Shown here one piece after another: positions 33,136-49,072 of a stretch of 64,000 nt of DNA. Every line of letters starts with the position of its first letter. Position 1 is the first letter of the stretch. The notes beneath the pieces were generated by a model, which was given only the letters and a program-made list of their open reading frames with translations, had not been told where the DNA came from and did no database searches. Location: assembly GCA_963966185.1 (NCBI GenBank), contig CAWZYM010000242.1, positions 352,001-416,000 of the forward strand. The letters run 5' to 3'. The stretch is from Rhabditoides inermis (taxonomy: Eukaryota; Nematoda; Chromadorea; Rhabditida; Rhabditidae). The position numbers and the translations under genes were made by a program.

Positions 33136-36100
33136 TGTCGGCTTCATATAATTTTAAACGGATCACGGTTGTTCCGTCAGCTGCTGTGAGTTTCGTTTTG
33201 CAATGTTCTGACATTGTAGCTTCGAAATATCGGAGAATTAGACAGTTTGTTTCAGGACCTCAAAGAAGTCGTTCTCTCGAAGACGCAAAGGAAGACTCCC
33301 ACCGTTGTGCACAGACAATATTCCATTGGCCGTATCCGTGCATTCTACACCAGGAAGATCAAGTTCCTGCAGCAAACTCTTCATGACAAGCTCACCCAGA
33401 TTATCAACGAGTTCCCCAAAATGGAGGTGAGTGTTATTTTGTTTTCCATCTCGATGAGCGCATTTTCAGGAGGTGCACCCCTTCTATGCTGACTTGATGA
33501 ACATTCTCTACGATCGTGACCATTACAAGATTGCCCTTGGACAGATGAACACTGCCAGGCATCTCATTGATGGGTAAGTGTTATTGTAGTTGATATGACA
33601 CGGGACGACTAGTTTTCCTATTTGTTTCATTCATGTATTCTGACTCGGTTCTTGCAGAATTGCTCGCGAGTATGTTCGTCTGATGAAGTATGCTGATTCG
33701 CTGTACCGTTGCAAGATGCTCAAGCGCGCCGCGCTCGGACGTATGGTGAAACTTCTTCGCCGCCAGAAAGCGTCGTTCGACTACCTGGAGCAGGTTCGCC
33801 AGCATCTGTCTCGTCTTCCGTCCATCGACCCTAACACCCGGTCAGTTGCATTGCGTTTTGCGTAAGATATGATCGTAGTGAAGATTATAGAAACAAGAAC
33901 AAGAAACTAGCACGAGAAAAGGAACAATAAAATCACTTATTGTTTCATTTGTTTATTTTTCAGTACTCTCATTCTGTGTGGTTTCCCTAACGTTGGAAAG
34001 TCGTCGTTCATCAACAAGGTTACCCGTGCGGACGTGGAGGTGCAGCCGTATGCGTTCACCACCAAGGCTCTCTACGTAGGACATCTCGACTACAAATTCC
34101 TCCGTTGGCAGGTGTGTGCAATCACCTTATTCAGTCGCCTTAACGATTCTTTCAGGTTATCGATACTCCTGGAATTCTCGATCAGGCTCTCGAAGAGCGC
34201 AACACTATTGAGATGCAAGCCGTCACAGCTCTTGCTCACTTGAAGGCCGCTGTTCTGTTCGTTATGGATGTGTCGGAGCAGTGCGACAGGAGCATCGAGG
34301 AGCAGGTGAGTTCTATTCGGGGTACATATATAATGATATTACATTTTCACTTTTTAGATCTCACTGTTCGAGTCCATCCGCCCTCTCTTTGCTAACAAGC
34401 CGACCCTCATTGGTCTCAACAAGGTGGGTTTGAAAATACATAACACTATTTTGATATTGTTTTATTTCATATTATTAGTTTAGTTATGTTATTTTTAAGG
34501 TTGACATTCGTCGTCGTGTGGATCTTACGCCCGAGAAGCTCGCACTGCTAGAGAAGGTTGAGAGCGAGGGAGTTCCTATCGTGGAAATGTCCACAATGAC
34601 TCAGGAGGGAATCATGAGCCTTAGGGATAAGGTATGCGAACGTTTTTATCATGAAAATGTCAGCCGTTAAGAAGTAGGAACATGCTATGCTAAGAATGTA
34701 CTCTTTTAATGTTTACTTGATTATAGGCTTGCGACGAGCTGCTCGCGCACCGCGTCGAGACTAAGCTGCAGGCAAAGAAGACCACCGAGGACAGCATTCT
34801 TTCCAAGGTGTTCGTTGCCTACCCTACACCTAGGGACGACAAGGTAATCCCAATATATTTAACATATGTATTTGTATAGTAATAGTTGTAGTGTTCTATA
34901 TCTTAATTGGCATACGTTTAGTAATTGTTATATTAATTATAGGTTCGTGCCGCGTTCATTCCCGATGGAGTGTCGCGCAAAAAGGTTACTCACGGAGCTA
35001 TCGCTGGCGCGGAGGTTGGATGGGTGGGACGTGCTCCTACAAAGGAGACTCTCCACAAGCATTTGGGTATGTTAATTTATTACATGGCTGTTGGGATCAA
35101 CAATGTGAATACATTGTCATACAAATGACTCCCATTGCGTTTTCAGAGGCTGCTGCACGGCCGAATTTCGAGCGCGATGAGAATACCCGTCGTCTCGAGA
35201 GGGAGCTTGAGCTGGAGATGGAGGACTCGTACGTTCTCGACCTCAAGAAGCACTATCTTCTCAAGAACCCTGATGAGAAGTACGACATTATTCCCGAAAT
35301 TTGGGAGGGACACAACATTGCCGACTTCGTCGACTCTGATATCGCGGCTAAGCTCACGAAGCTGATCGAGGACGTAAGGAACTTATCTTCGTTTTTTGTA
35401 TGGAACATATTGCACAACTTCTCTTACAGGAGCGTCTGCGTGTGGAGGCCGGAGAGTACGAGGATGATCTTGATTCGGACGATGAGGAAACCAAGGAGCA
35501 GATCGCTATTGGAGAGCTTATCAAGGTTCGAATTATTGAATTGTTTTACATATAGTCGGATTGGATCCTATATGCCATCCGTGACATTTCACATGTTGTG
35601 CAGTTTTGTGCAACACAACATGTATGTCATCAAATATCCAAAACGCTTCCATCAGTAGGAATCGAACCCGTGAACAGATCGCGGCGATTGTGCGCTACTG
35701 GCGCACACTACCACTGCACCATAGAGGCAGTGGTTAAGAGATCGAAGAGAGAGCCCATCTGGCTGCACTGGCCTCTTCAGTGTACGATGATGAGATATAA
35801 CAAGCATGCATATCTTCGATATGCAATGACCTCTCAGTACGAGCCTCAATGGCGCAGTGGTTGAGAGCGCCGCCAGTGCGCAATCGCTGAGTTCTGACCA
35901 CGGGTTCGATTCCTTCGCATGAAAGCGTTTTGGATATTTGAAGACCTTCATGTTGTGTTGCACAAAACTGCACAACATGTGAAATGTCACGAATGGCATA
36001 TAGGATCCAAACCGACTATAATTATGATGGTTTAGGACGAGGAGGACATGCGCAAGCTGCTGTCTGGCGAAGTGAAGAGGAACAAGACTAAGGTCATGTC

Positions 36101-36467
36101 TCGTGTTGTCGGTATGAAGCGCGGACGCACGATGGACAGACTGGAGAAGGAGCTGGGCGACCTGGGAATGGATGTGAATGCGAAGAAGATGAAGGGACTC
36201 GAGGAGGATCAGCAGAGGTCGCTGTCGGTGAAGAGAATGAAGGTGGGAAGAGAGCCGTCTCTCCCTGGCAGGCAGCCCGCACCCAGGCAAGAGATCGCCA
36301 TTCCCGACGAGACAAAGCGAGCCAAGACGAAGAAGCTGGGAGAGCAGAAGCAGCATCCCATTCGTCGCGACGCCAAGAAGGGAGAGGGAGACAGGCGCAT
36401 CCTCGACCCGAAGCCCAAGCATCTTTTCTCCGGAAAGCGCGGTATGGGCAAGACCGACAGGCGATAA
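33136..36467 (+). CDS. nog-1: nucleolar GTP-binding protein 1 (NOG1/GTPBP4)
   Basis: A spliced gene for the NOG1 GTPase, needed for 60S ribosomal subunit assembly in the nucleolus. The N-terminus has the NOG1 helical domain ([48 protein letters not shown]). The G domain shows G1 GFPNVGKSS, then [10 protein letters not shown]3 DTPG and G4 NKVD, followed by [20 protein letters not shown] and the NOG1 C-terminal region ending [14 protein letters not shown]. Start ATG 33136 lies 16 bases after a GATTTTCAG acceptor, as expected for a trans-spliced leader. Stop TAA 36465-36467. One intron (about 35527-36034) carries a pair of inverted SINEs. RRP8 follows on the same strand 318 bases later. Confidence 0.97.
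35550..35731 (-). repeat. tRNA-derived SINE, left copy of an inverted pair
   Basis: Lies in a nog-1 intron. On the minus strand it has a tRNA-like head (CACTACCACTGCACCATAGA is the complement of the A-box region; GGTTCGATTCC-type B box near 35664) and a tail ending GGATCCAATCCGACTATA. It is a near-exact reverse complement of 35840-36021. Confidence 0.8.
35840..36021 (+). repeat. tRNA-derived SINE, right copy of an inverted pair
   Basis: Head: CCTCAATGGCGCAGTGGTTG (A box) and CACGGGTTCGATTCC (B box), then a body shared with the left copy (CATGTTGTGTTGCACAAAAC) and the tail TAGGATCCAAACCGACTATA. With the left copy it can fold into a hairpin with arms of about 170 bases around a loop of about 110 bases in the nog-1 pre-mRNA. 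Confidence 0.82.
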
Positions 36468-36785
36468 GTACTCTCCTCACTCTCTCAAATGGTTACTTGT
36501 TATCATTGTTAGATATTTACAGTCCACTTTTATTCAGATTTATGTTGTTGTCAAATATGATCCATGTTTATGTTTACTTTGTTGATTTTAGTGTTATGTG
36601 TTGTTCTGCTTGACGGATGGTGGTTAGATGCGTGGAGAGTTGCTTGTTATCCATTCTCTTGCAAGATTGAGATAAATGTGTTTCTGATAAGTGGTTGATT
36701 TATTTGCATGTTTTCTATCCGTTTAGTGATCGGGCGAGTATCTGGAAACAATACGATCCGGTGCTGATTAATGTGATAATTTTTG

Positions 36786-38905
36786 ATGGGCAAGCCTAAA
36801 GGGGACAAAAAGGAGCAGACGAGTGCTGCAGAAGGAGGTGTAGCTAAGGAGAAAAAGGCGAGTGAATGTGAGAGTGGAGCACAAGCAAACCATTGGCAGG
36901 ATAAATAATTGTTGTGATTAGGCGTTGCCAGGAGGCAACGAAGGCGATATCGACAAGGTTGGCGATGGAGTGAAGAAGGTGATTTTCATATCAAGTATGT
37001 ATGATGTTACTGTAAATTGTATTTAGGTGAAGCGTGCTTGGCGGAACAAGCTGCGCAAACAGAAGACGAAGGAGGCGGCGGCCCTCGCCAGGAAGGTGGA
37101 TGCTGCAGACGAAGTGGGCGAGAAGGCAGAGGAGGCAGAAGGAGACGGGGAGCAGGGAGAGAATGTGGGTGGAAGACAAAAGGGGGAGGTCACGCACTGC
37201 TACACAAGAACATTGTGATGTGAATACTTGTAGAAGAAGAAGAAAAAGAAGAAGAAGAAATCGAAGAAAGACTGGGATAAGGAGGAGGAGGAGAAGCCGC
37301 TCGATCAGAAGGCAGAGATGCTCAAGTCGCTTGAGGCCGGACGATTCAGGTAGTGTAATGCAGAATTGTCTGTAAGTAATTGTAAATGACAGGTTCCTGA
37401 ACGAGCAGCTGTACACGATGAGCGGTTCGGACGCGTGGACGTACTTCCAGGAGGACCCCTCCGCCTTCCACGTGTACCACGCCGGATTCGCCGAGCAGGT
37501 CACACCTTCTTATTCGTTCGTTTCGCTAACTGATTGTGTTGCAGTGCAAGAAGTGGCCGAACCACCCTCTGCTGCACATCATTGCGTGGCTGGGCAGACG
37601 GCCGACCAGCGAGGTTGTCATGGATCTCGGATGCGGCGAGGCCAAGATCGCCGCCGCCCTCGGCAACACCATGAAGGTTGGTATCTAAAAGCAGAATCTT
37701 GTGGTTATATGTATACTTTCGATTACAGATCCATTCGTTCGACCTTGTTGCTGTGAACGATCGCGTGACTGCGTGCGACATGGCAAAGCTGCCGCTCGAA
37801 GACGGGTGAGGGGAGGGGAGAGGAGAGGAGGAAGACGCCCGCATCAACCATTAACTGGTATTTCCATTTCAGTGCGGCCGACGTGGCAGTGTTCTGTCTG
37901 TCTTTGATGGGAACGAATCTGGCCGATTATATCAGAGAGGCCAGGAGGTGCCTCAAGCCTGGGTTCGTACGAGAAATTTGATCTATTGAGATTATTTGAT
38001 TTGCTTTTCTAAGAAATACAGTTGAAAATATAGTTCGCACCTGATCTTCTCTTTTCAAGTGGTACGATGAAGGTGGCTGAGGTGATGTCTCGCTTCGGCA
38101 ACCTCAAGCTGTTTGCGGATGCAGTATGCAAGATGGGGTTCAAGTGCAAGGAGAAAGTGAGTGCACGCCTATAAAGGGCATCCCCCCGTTCATCGTACGG
38201 CAGTCATTTCTCAGAATATTTACCATACAGAATTCGAGGCATCAATAGCTCGTTATCGGCCCACGCGAGACCATTCGACCGCGCAATTCGCGCACTTGGC
38301 GGTCTCTTTTTAGGAAAATGAGGGCTATTTGCAAGTCTAATGAAGCAGAGTTTTCCAGCTTCTAGAGTTAATAACTCTGTTCCCGATATTCTGATGACAC
38401 GAAACTTTCACAGGATGTCCGTGGTACTCGTCCCCGTAGAATCTCCTCGGCGATTTTTGTTTGTTCAATTGGTTCCCGAGATATCATTCGATAACTTCCT
38501 ATGTACGACCATTTTGTAGGTGATTCACGCCAAGAGAAATAACTCACTTCAAAGTTGACCAAATTGCACCAAATTTTGATATGTTCTATCCAGAGGCCAT
38601 ACCGACAGAATGTCCTCGTTAGAATTTTCATTTTTGTTTATTACAGTACTGCTGCGCAAAAACTGCAAATTGACATGCATTTACATAAATTTCTCGTCAT
38701 TTCGCCCATGTCTGGAAGCTAGCCGATAATGCCGTACGATTAAATTGGGGAATGGCCTATATGTCTTTTTCATTCTCAAGACACGTTGTTTCAGAAGAAG
38801 ATGACCGACTACTTCATCATGTTCGAGTTCGAGCGCATTGAGAAGGTGGAGAACAAGAGGCCGTTTGGACTCAAGCTCAAGCCCTGTGTCTACAAGAAGA
38901 GATAA
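36786..38905 (+). CDS. RRP8: ribosomal RNA-processing protein 8 (RRP8), rRNA methyltransferase
   Basis: Encodes RRP8/nucleomethylin, which methylates a base (m1A) in large-subunit rRNA. It starts [15 protein letters not shown]; the N-terminal third is Lys/Glu-rich with a lysine run, as in other RRP8 proteins. The catalytic domain reads [42 protein letters not shown] (SAM motif I), [45 protein letters not shown] and ends [13 protein letters not shown]. Stop TAA 38903-38905. Intron 1 (36858-36921) seems to use a GC donor (AAG/GCGAGT), because no GT donor nearby keeps the frame. An acceptor-like CTATCCGTTTAG at 36715-36726 could be a trans-splice site. The last intron carries a 595-base inverted-repeat element. 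AATAAA signals lie at about 38982 and 38998. Confidence 0.95.
38169..38763. mobile_element. terminal-inverted-repeat element in the last RRP8 intron
   Basis: The left end CTATAAAGGGCATCCCCCCG and TTCATCGTACGGCAGTCATT is matched in reverse by the right end, ATGCCGTACGATTAAATTGG and GGAATGGCCTATATG. The arms pair imperfectly over roughly 35-50 bases and the element is about 595 bases long. No coding frame is visible. It looks like a non-autonomous DNA transposon (MITE-like). Confidence 0.55.
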
Positions 38906-39461
38906 GGACACCCGCTTTCGATTGTTGATTTCGTTGTTGTTTTGTATTACAAATCTATTGTTATTTTGTTGCAGATCGTTGAATAAATGTTCATGTAAAT
39001 AAAATCTATTTATCCCAACAAACGTATACAACCAACGTGGTCGATACAAAACAACGAAACACAATCAACAACGAAATCGCACAATCGGTATAGGTTCTAA
39101 TATCAATTGCAACAGTGAAAGAAATAGTGTTTCAAGACGGCGGTTCGAAAGAATTATTTCAATCAGTTTTTGAACTTTTCTAAATGGGTCATGGCTAATC
39201 GGGGCATGGTTTTACACACAATCATTCATGCGAAAATATAAACATAGATGATATTACAAAGAATGTAGTAGTAACAAGAAAAGAACAGAAGATATAGTTA
39301 AGGCACAATCTAAGCTTACACGAAAGGGGAGAATGGGAAGAGAGGGGGGGGACACGTGCATTGAGGAGGGACATGTACAATTATTATGCGCTGCTCAAGC
39401 GGCGGCTACAAGTGAGAGATGGGGAAAGAGTGCGCAGAGAGGGAGGGACAGGACGGACACA
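38906..39461. other. convergent 3' ends of RRP8 and the uridine kinase gene
   Basis: The two genes are transcribed toward each other here. The RRP8 poly(A) signals (AATAAA) lie near 38982 and 38998. No further gene is seen in the remaining 400 bases. Confidence 0.5.
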
Positions 39462-43850
<4,389 letters not shown>

Positions 43851-43874
43851 CGAGCACAGCACGGCAACTACCTG

Positions 43875-45134
43875 ACAACAACGAATGTTGCAATGGAATC
43901 AATATGAATAACACGCAACACACCAACGCGTACGAAAAAGCTTTGAGGCTAGTGAGAGAAGCGGTCAGCGTGCAGCAAGCACTGCTCTTTTTACTACAAA
44001 CATGATGGGGGGAGGGGCCGCGTGTCTCATAAAATGGGAGTGATGAGAGAGAGTGAGAGAGAAGAGAAAAGTGGTGAGAGATATCGCCGCTCTGCAGACT
44101 GGAGTGAGAAAAAGCAGCAGACACATCAGAGCACAGCAGAGTGAGAGAGAGCCATGGTGAGACACCACACAAATCGAGCGATCCTAACAAAACCGAGCAC
44201 TTTTGCACGCGATATGGCGAGGATTGCGAGCCTACACAAACATAAAACAGCACACAAAATTACATACAACAAATATATAGTGAAGTGAGCGACGAACGAA
44301 CTGAAAATAGAACATAAAATGAGGACGAAATCCGCAGCCTCAAGTCCTCAAAAAGTGCAAAAAATTGTCGCGCTGTGAAGCCACTACCGTAATACCAAGC
44401 AGTTTTGAGTATTGGCGGCAAATGGAATTTTGCGGTTGCGCTGAAACGAGCTTTCAATCAATTTCCAGTATTTTATTTCTTGTGTTTCTTTGTTCTAAAT
44501 TTGCTGCAAGGATTTCTTGATAATTCTGTGAGTATATTATTTTTCAGCTTCGTTATTCACAGCTAATCCTCGTTATAATCTTCTCGTGGCGTAGATAGAC
44601 GTACAAGCCTAAGTGGCAGTTTGTATAGAATACTGGTTGATTTGGCGTGTGATAGCGGCGTCTCCCGGGTAACGACTGAGTGTGCCGCGTACCATTCTCT
44701 CACCGGCCTCCCGCATAGCAGCCACTGCTCTCACAATGGATGGGTGGCCACCCCTTCCATATCCCCTCCTCTTCCTCATCTCATCTACCCGCCTATATTC
44801 CCCCTCTCCCCTATACCTATGCCTATCCGATTCGCGTGCACATATCCGATAAATGACAAGCCGTGACCTTGCCCCAAACGGTTCTGTCCATGGCAATGTT
44901 GTAATGCACATATCTGTGTAGGGAGGGAAAGTGCTCTCTCGGGAGACGCAATATGGAAAGGTGGCGGGAGAGAGAGAGAGGAGAGAGAGAGGCCTCGAGG
45001 AGATCGATAGCCGCGTTATTTCGCACCGTCAGATTGCAATATGCGATGCTTCGGACACAGTCCACTCGCCTGTTTTATCCACACCTCTCTCCTCCCTTCC
45101 ACTGCCCGATCGATAGCAGTTTATGGAGTCCCCT

Positions 45135-45165
<31 letters not shown>

Positions 45166-45595
45166 GCCTCTCTGCTCCCACCGGCACATCCACTAATGAC
45201 ATTGTTATCTTCCTCCACTCGTTCTCATATTCGACCCAGTCCTTCGTTCGATTGCTCATCTCACCTCGCCTATTCCTCCCTCATTCGTATCTTTCCAACC
45301 ATGTAATTTCTGCCACGCACAGGTGTACAGTCGATATCCAACCTCCTTTCATTTCCATTTCCATTCCCATTCTATGTCAGAGTCTACCTAATCACGACTA
45401 CCGCATATGCCAAGTGCCAAGCTACTACAATTGTACAACTACAATTGCTACTGTCCTACTGTAGATATTTCCACCTGGCAGTTACTTCAAACCTCTTTTG
45501 TGGTTCATGTCGCACTTGTCTTGCGGCGCCATTCTACATGTCTCGAGTTGATATCAATTCGCAACCCCGCATTCCACTCGTTTTTGCAGTGAGGA
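43875..45595. other. gene-poor stretch between UCKL1 and the G-gamma gene
   Basis: The divergent promoters of the two neighbouring genes must lie here. I see short CT tracts (about 45140-45165) and no exon chain. The stretch ends in the acceptor TTTTTGCAG at 45582-45590, five bases before the G-gamma start codon. Confidence 0.45.
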
Positions 45596-45968
45596 ATGGA
45601 GGCTATTCGGGCGACTACGGAGCAGCTGCGAGTGGAGGCGAGCATCGCCCGCAAGAAGGTCTCCGAGAGCAGCAAGGAGTCAGTACAGTCTCCCTCTCTC
45701 ACTCCTCTTTCCATAAACATAGTTGTCTCACCGAACATCGCGAATCGTGACATTTTTATAATTTATATGAAATTTGTCTCGCGTTATATCGGTAGCAGAA
45801 ACAATTCTTTCATAACTTTGTGTGCTGTCAAAGTGTGCGTGTTACGGTCGTGAATGTTGCAGTCTGATCGACTACTGTGAGAAGCAGAAGGCGGGAGACA
45901 TGCTCGTATCCGGGCCCACCGACCAGCACAACCCATTCCAGGAGAAGAAGAGCTGCGTCGTACTGTAG
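45596..45968 (+). CDS. gpc-1: heterotrimeric G-protein gamma subunit
   Basis: Two exons, 45596-45678 and 45863-45968, encode 62 residues, the normal G-gamma length. Exon 1 begins MEAIRATTEQLRVEASIARK; exon 2 holds LIDYCEKQKAGDMLVSGPTD, the NPF motif and the CAAX box CVVL. The final leucine predicts geranylgeranylation of the cysteine, which anchors the beta-gamma dimer to the membrane. An acceptor (TTTTTGCAG) five bases before ATG suggests trans-splicing. I choose gpc-1 over gpc-2, the other C. elegans G-gamma, from memory of the overall pattern; this symbol is moderately sure. Confidence 0.9.
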
Positions 45969-46365
45969 ATATAGGTACGTCCCCCTCTCTCTAATCGATA
46001 AATGTGCATGATTGCTTGCAAACTTTCACCTATTCTTAGTTTATAATGTCCGAGTAGTTTCAGTTTACACGATAATTTACCACCTCTAATCTCTCTACAT
46101 TTTCAGTTGTCGTCGACTCGCATCTCTTTTCGATTGTGTCACTGCTACTCACCACTGCACTTCTCGCCCTCCCTACCAACCATATCCCCCCAATATCAAT
46201 GTGATCTCGACCACCGAATCTAATTTGCATATCTGCGATGATAAACGCGTTTTAATTAGCCGAGTGTTGTTGAGTTGCTGTGTGAGTTGTCAGGAATTGG
46301 CTGCGACGGTGTAAGGCAGAGTACGCGAACACGAGTAATGTGTTCTCTTTCATTCTCTCTTCTTC

Positions 46366-46443
46366 CCTCTCCCTCACCCCCTCTCTCTCCCTTCCTCTCT
46401 CTTTCTCTCCCTCTCTCTCTCCCTCCCCCCCTCTCTCTCTCTA
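46366..46443 (+). repeat. CT/CCCT tract, intergenic
   Basis: A pyrimidine-rich tract of about 78 bases with C-run interruptions in the gene-poor stretch after the G-gamma gene. Confidence 0.85.
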
Positions 46444-47458
46444 TTCCTCCCCGCTTCTCCCTCTCTTCCCACACACCCCACTTATCATATTCTTCTTTCC
46501 TTCTTATTTTTGAAAGTTTGTTTGGAACAAGTTGCAACAAGTTTTCCGAAAGCTTTATGTCTTAAAGTCGTCTCTATTCTCCTATACTACTCTTTAAACC
46601 TGTCCATTAAATTTTTCCTGACTCAATAATACAGATCTCCCGCCTCGCAAACTCGGGCTTGATTCGCATTTTTATCATCGAGTGAACAACTGTCATCTCG
46701 GAACAACAATGTTGCTCAGTGAGTGCGAAGAGAATTGTATCACTTTGATCCTGACAACACTCCTCTGCCCACTTTATAACCTAACACTCGTCGTCTTTGC
46801 CCCTTTCTCCCACTTTACCTTCCTCACTCAGAACATCCATTACCTTTATGACCGCCTCGTCGAATTCTTTTCGGAGAGCTCAGTTAGCGCGATTTGATTG
46901 AGTGTCTAAAGTCTATCAGTACGTTGAGTACGTTCAAGAGAATATGGCGTACATTCTCTCTCTCTCTCTCCCTCTCTCTCTCTCCCTCTCACTAGGACGG
47001 TCTCCTTTTCATGTAAACACACTCTTCCGGAATTAGACGACGTTTCCGAGGTCCGTCGGAACAACGCATGTCTCTCAAACGAAGCGCATTGAAGAGAGTG
47101 AAAGGGTGAAAGTGATATAGAGTGCGAGAAAGAGAGGAAAATAGACACCACCAAGTTGTCGTTGTTTTGTCAATCAGAGATGTTCACTGTTCACATTCCA
47201 TTCAGTTTAGCAACGTCGTGCACTTGAGCATCGTCAAATCATCTTTAATAACATTTTTACAACTATTTTATAAAACTCGGTATATTAGATAAGCTATAAT
47301 AAAATATAATAGAAAATCTCTCTTTTTGAAATATCTGTTCTTTGATTTGACATCCATTTGCATCGTTCTACAAGAGATTTCCGTTCACCTTCACACTCGA
47401 TCATTTCGTCGTTTGCTCTTTTTTATCCCTTTCTCTCACCACACGTTCCGGAGACCAA

Positions 47459-47460
<2 letters not shown>

Positions 47461-47511
<51 letters not shown>
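47461..47511 (+). repeat. (GA)n tract, intergenic
   Basis: About 50 bases of nearly uninterrupted GA repeat in the gene-poor stretch downstream of the G-gamma gene. Confidence 0.9.
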
Positions 47512-47515
<4 letters not shown>

Positions 47516-49027
47516 ACGATGTGATGGGATGAAACCGCTGCCCTCTGGCAACTCCCAGAGGTCCGCTTCTCTCCATTATATCCACTCCACCTTGTTTTCT
47601 TCTCACATGAGTGGATGCTTCCTGAGCATGCCGTATGCCCACTCTCGCAACTCTTTTCTCCCAACAATATCATTTCATCTTCATGGGTTCATGTGCCTAT
47701 CTCTATCTAATCGGAAATTTATGATACGAAGTATCCACTATCTGAAGAAAAAAAAACACTCACCTTATGGCTTGAGCGTTCGAGTCGTGAATGTTTGAGT
47801 CCGCCATGTCCTGGCTTTGCGTTTATGTCATGTTATGTTTTTTGTTTCCTCCTCTCTCTCTCTATCTTCTTTCTTCTTCCGGTCTTGATATCTCCAATCA
47901 CGAGTGATCTCTATGTTTCTCTCTTTTTACGCCCCTATTATTCCGTCACTCCGTTTACGTTGCCTCTCCAGAGAGCTAATAAAATATCTAGATATTTATA
48001 CATACGTACATTCACTTTATAAAAAAAACTACATTCATATTTATTATTCTCTATATGGTAGAGGTCAAATGTTACTGTAAATTCAACTGTCTAGAATGAA
48101 AGATACTGAAAATATATTTTCCCATTTTCAAAAGCACTTGTGCAAACACGAGTGAATACGGTATATTTATTCAAATATAGATTGTATGTGTCTCTTTCCG
48201 CTTTCCTGCGACTGTCGTTCTACATTCTATCATCACTGTCCTCTGCAGTACACTCGCACAGTCTCACCTTTCCATGTATTGTCTAGTATTTCCTCGTCTC
48301 TCAAGTACGTGAGAAATGCTTTCCACTGATACAGTGTGTTAGCAATGCATTCGGCCCTTACTATTTGAGTGGAGGCATCGCTTCTCTTCCTCTTCCTCGC
48401 AACAACTCCTATTCTCGCCGAGAATGCATGGAGAATCTGGTATCAACTGTACACGTGTAGCTTTCTTGCCTTGTTTGTCAGCACCCCGAGTTCATCAGTT
48501 CCTTCCCTCGTTGTGCAGGTGATGTGCCGTCATCTCATGCATCTGTCCAACCTGCCTACATGCAAAGGAAACGCGATGTGCTGTGCTTTTCGACGTGTCA
48601 ATGCCCCGTCTTCTTCCCCTTTCCTTCACGCGTCCCGTGTTGTGAACATGGGCGAATTTGTGTATTTACCCGTTCACCGTGTGTGTGTTGCTTTGAGTAT
48701 GAGTCAGCTGATCGAATCAACGGCTTGAAACGACTCACCCTCTCTCCTTCTCTTTCCGCCGACCTCCTCAAGCCACAACAACACAATGAAGCAAGTGGGT
48801 TCGAGTGCAGATGTGACGGATCGAAACGTCCGTCAGTGTCGATTGGTAGAGAGATGGCTAACGAGGCTCAAAGTTCGCACGGCAGATGGCAAGAGTGTCT
48901 GGCGACTGTCGTATCTCACTCAGTTTTGGAAACAAGCACATACTCTCCTCCTCCTCTCGAATGCTTCCGCCACAACTCTCAATGTGATTTCGCATTGACA
49001 ACCGCCGACGGATGCCAGCCTGGCCGC

Positions 49028-49028
<1 letters not shown>

Positions 49029-49071
<43 letters not shown>
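49029..49071 (+). repeat. (CT)n tract, intergenic
   Basis: Forty-odd bases of pure CT repeat, about 150 bases before the inverted E2F-like palindrome. Confidence 0.9.

Positions 49072-49072
<1 letters not shown>

Noticed and set aside
35646..35727. A possible tRNA gene in the nog-1 intron
   Set aside because: It has A and B boxes but no convincing cloverleaf stems, and the conserved sequence continues well past the tRNA-sized part. It is the head of a SINE. The same applies at 24674-24743 and 53088-53150.
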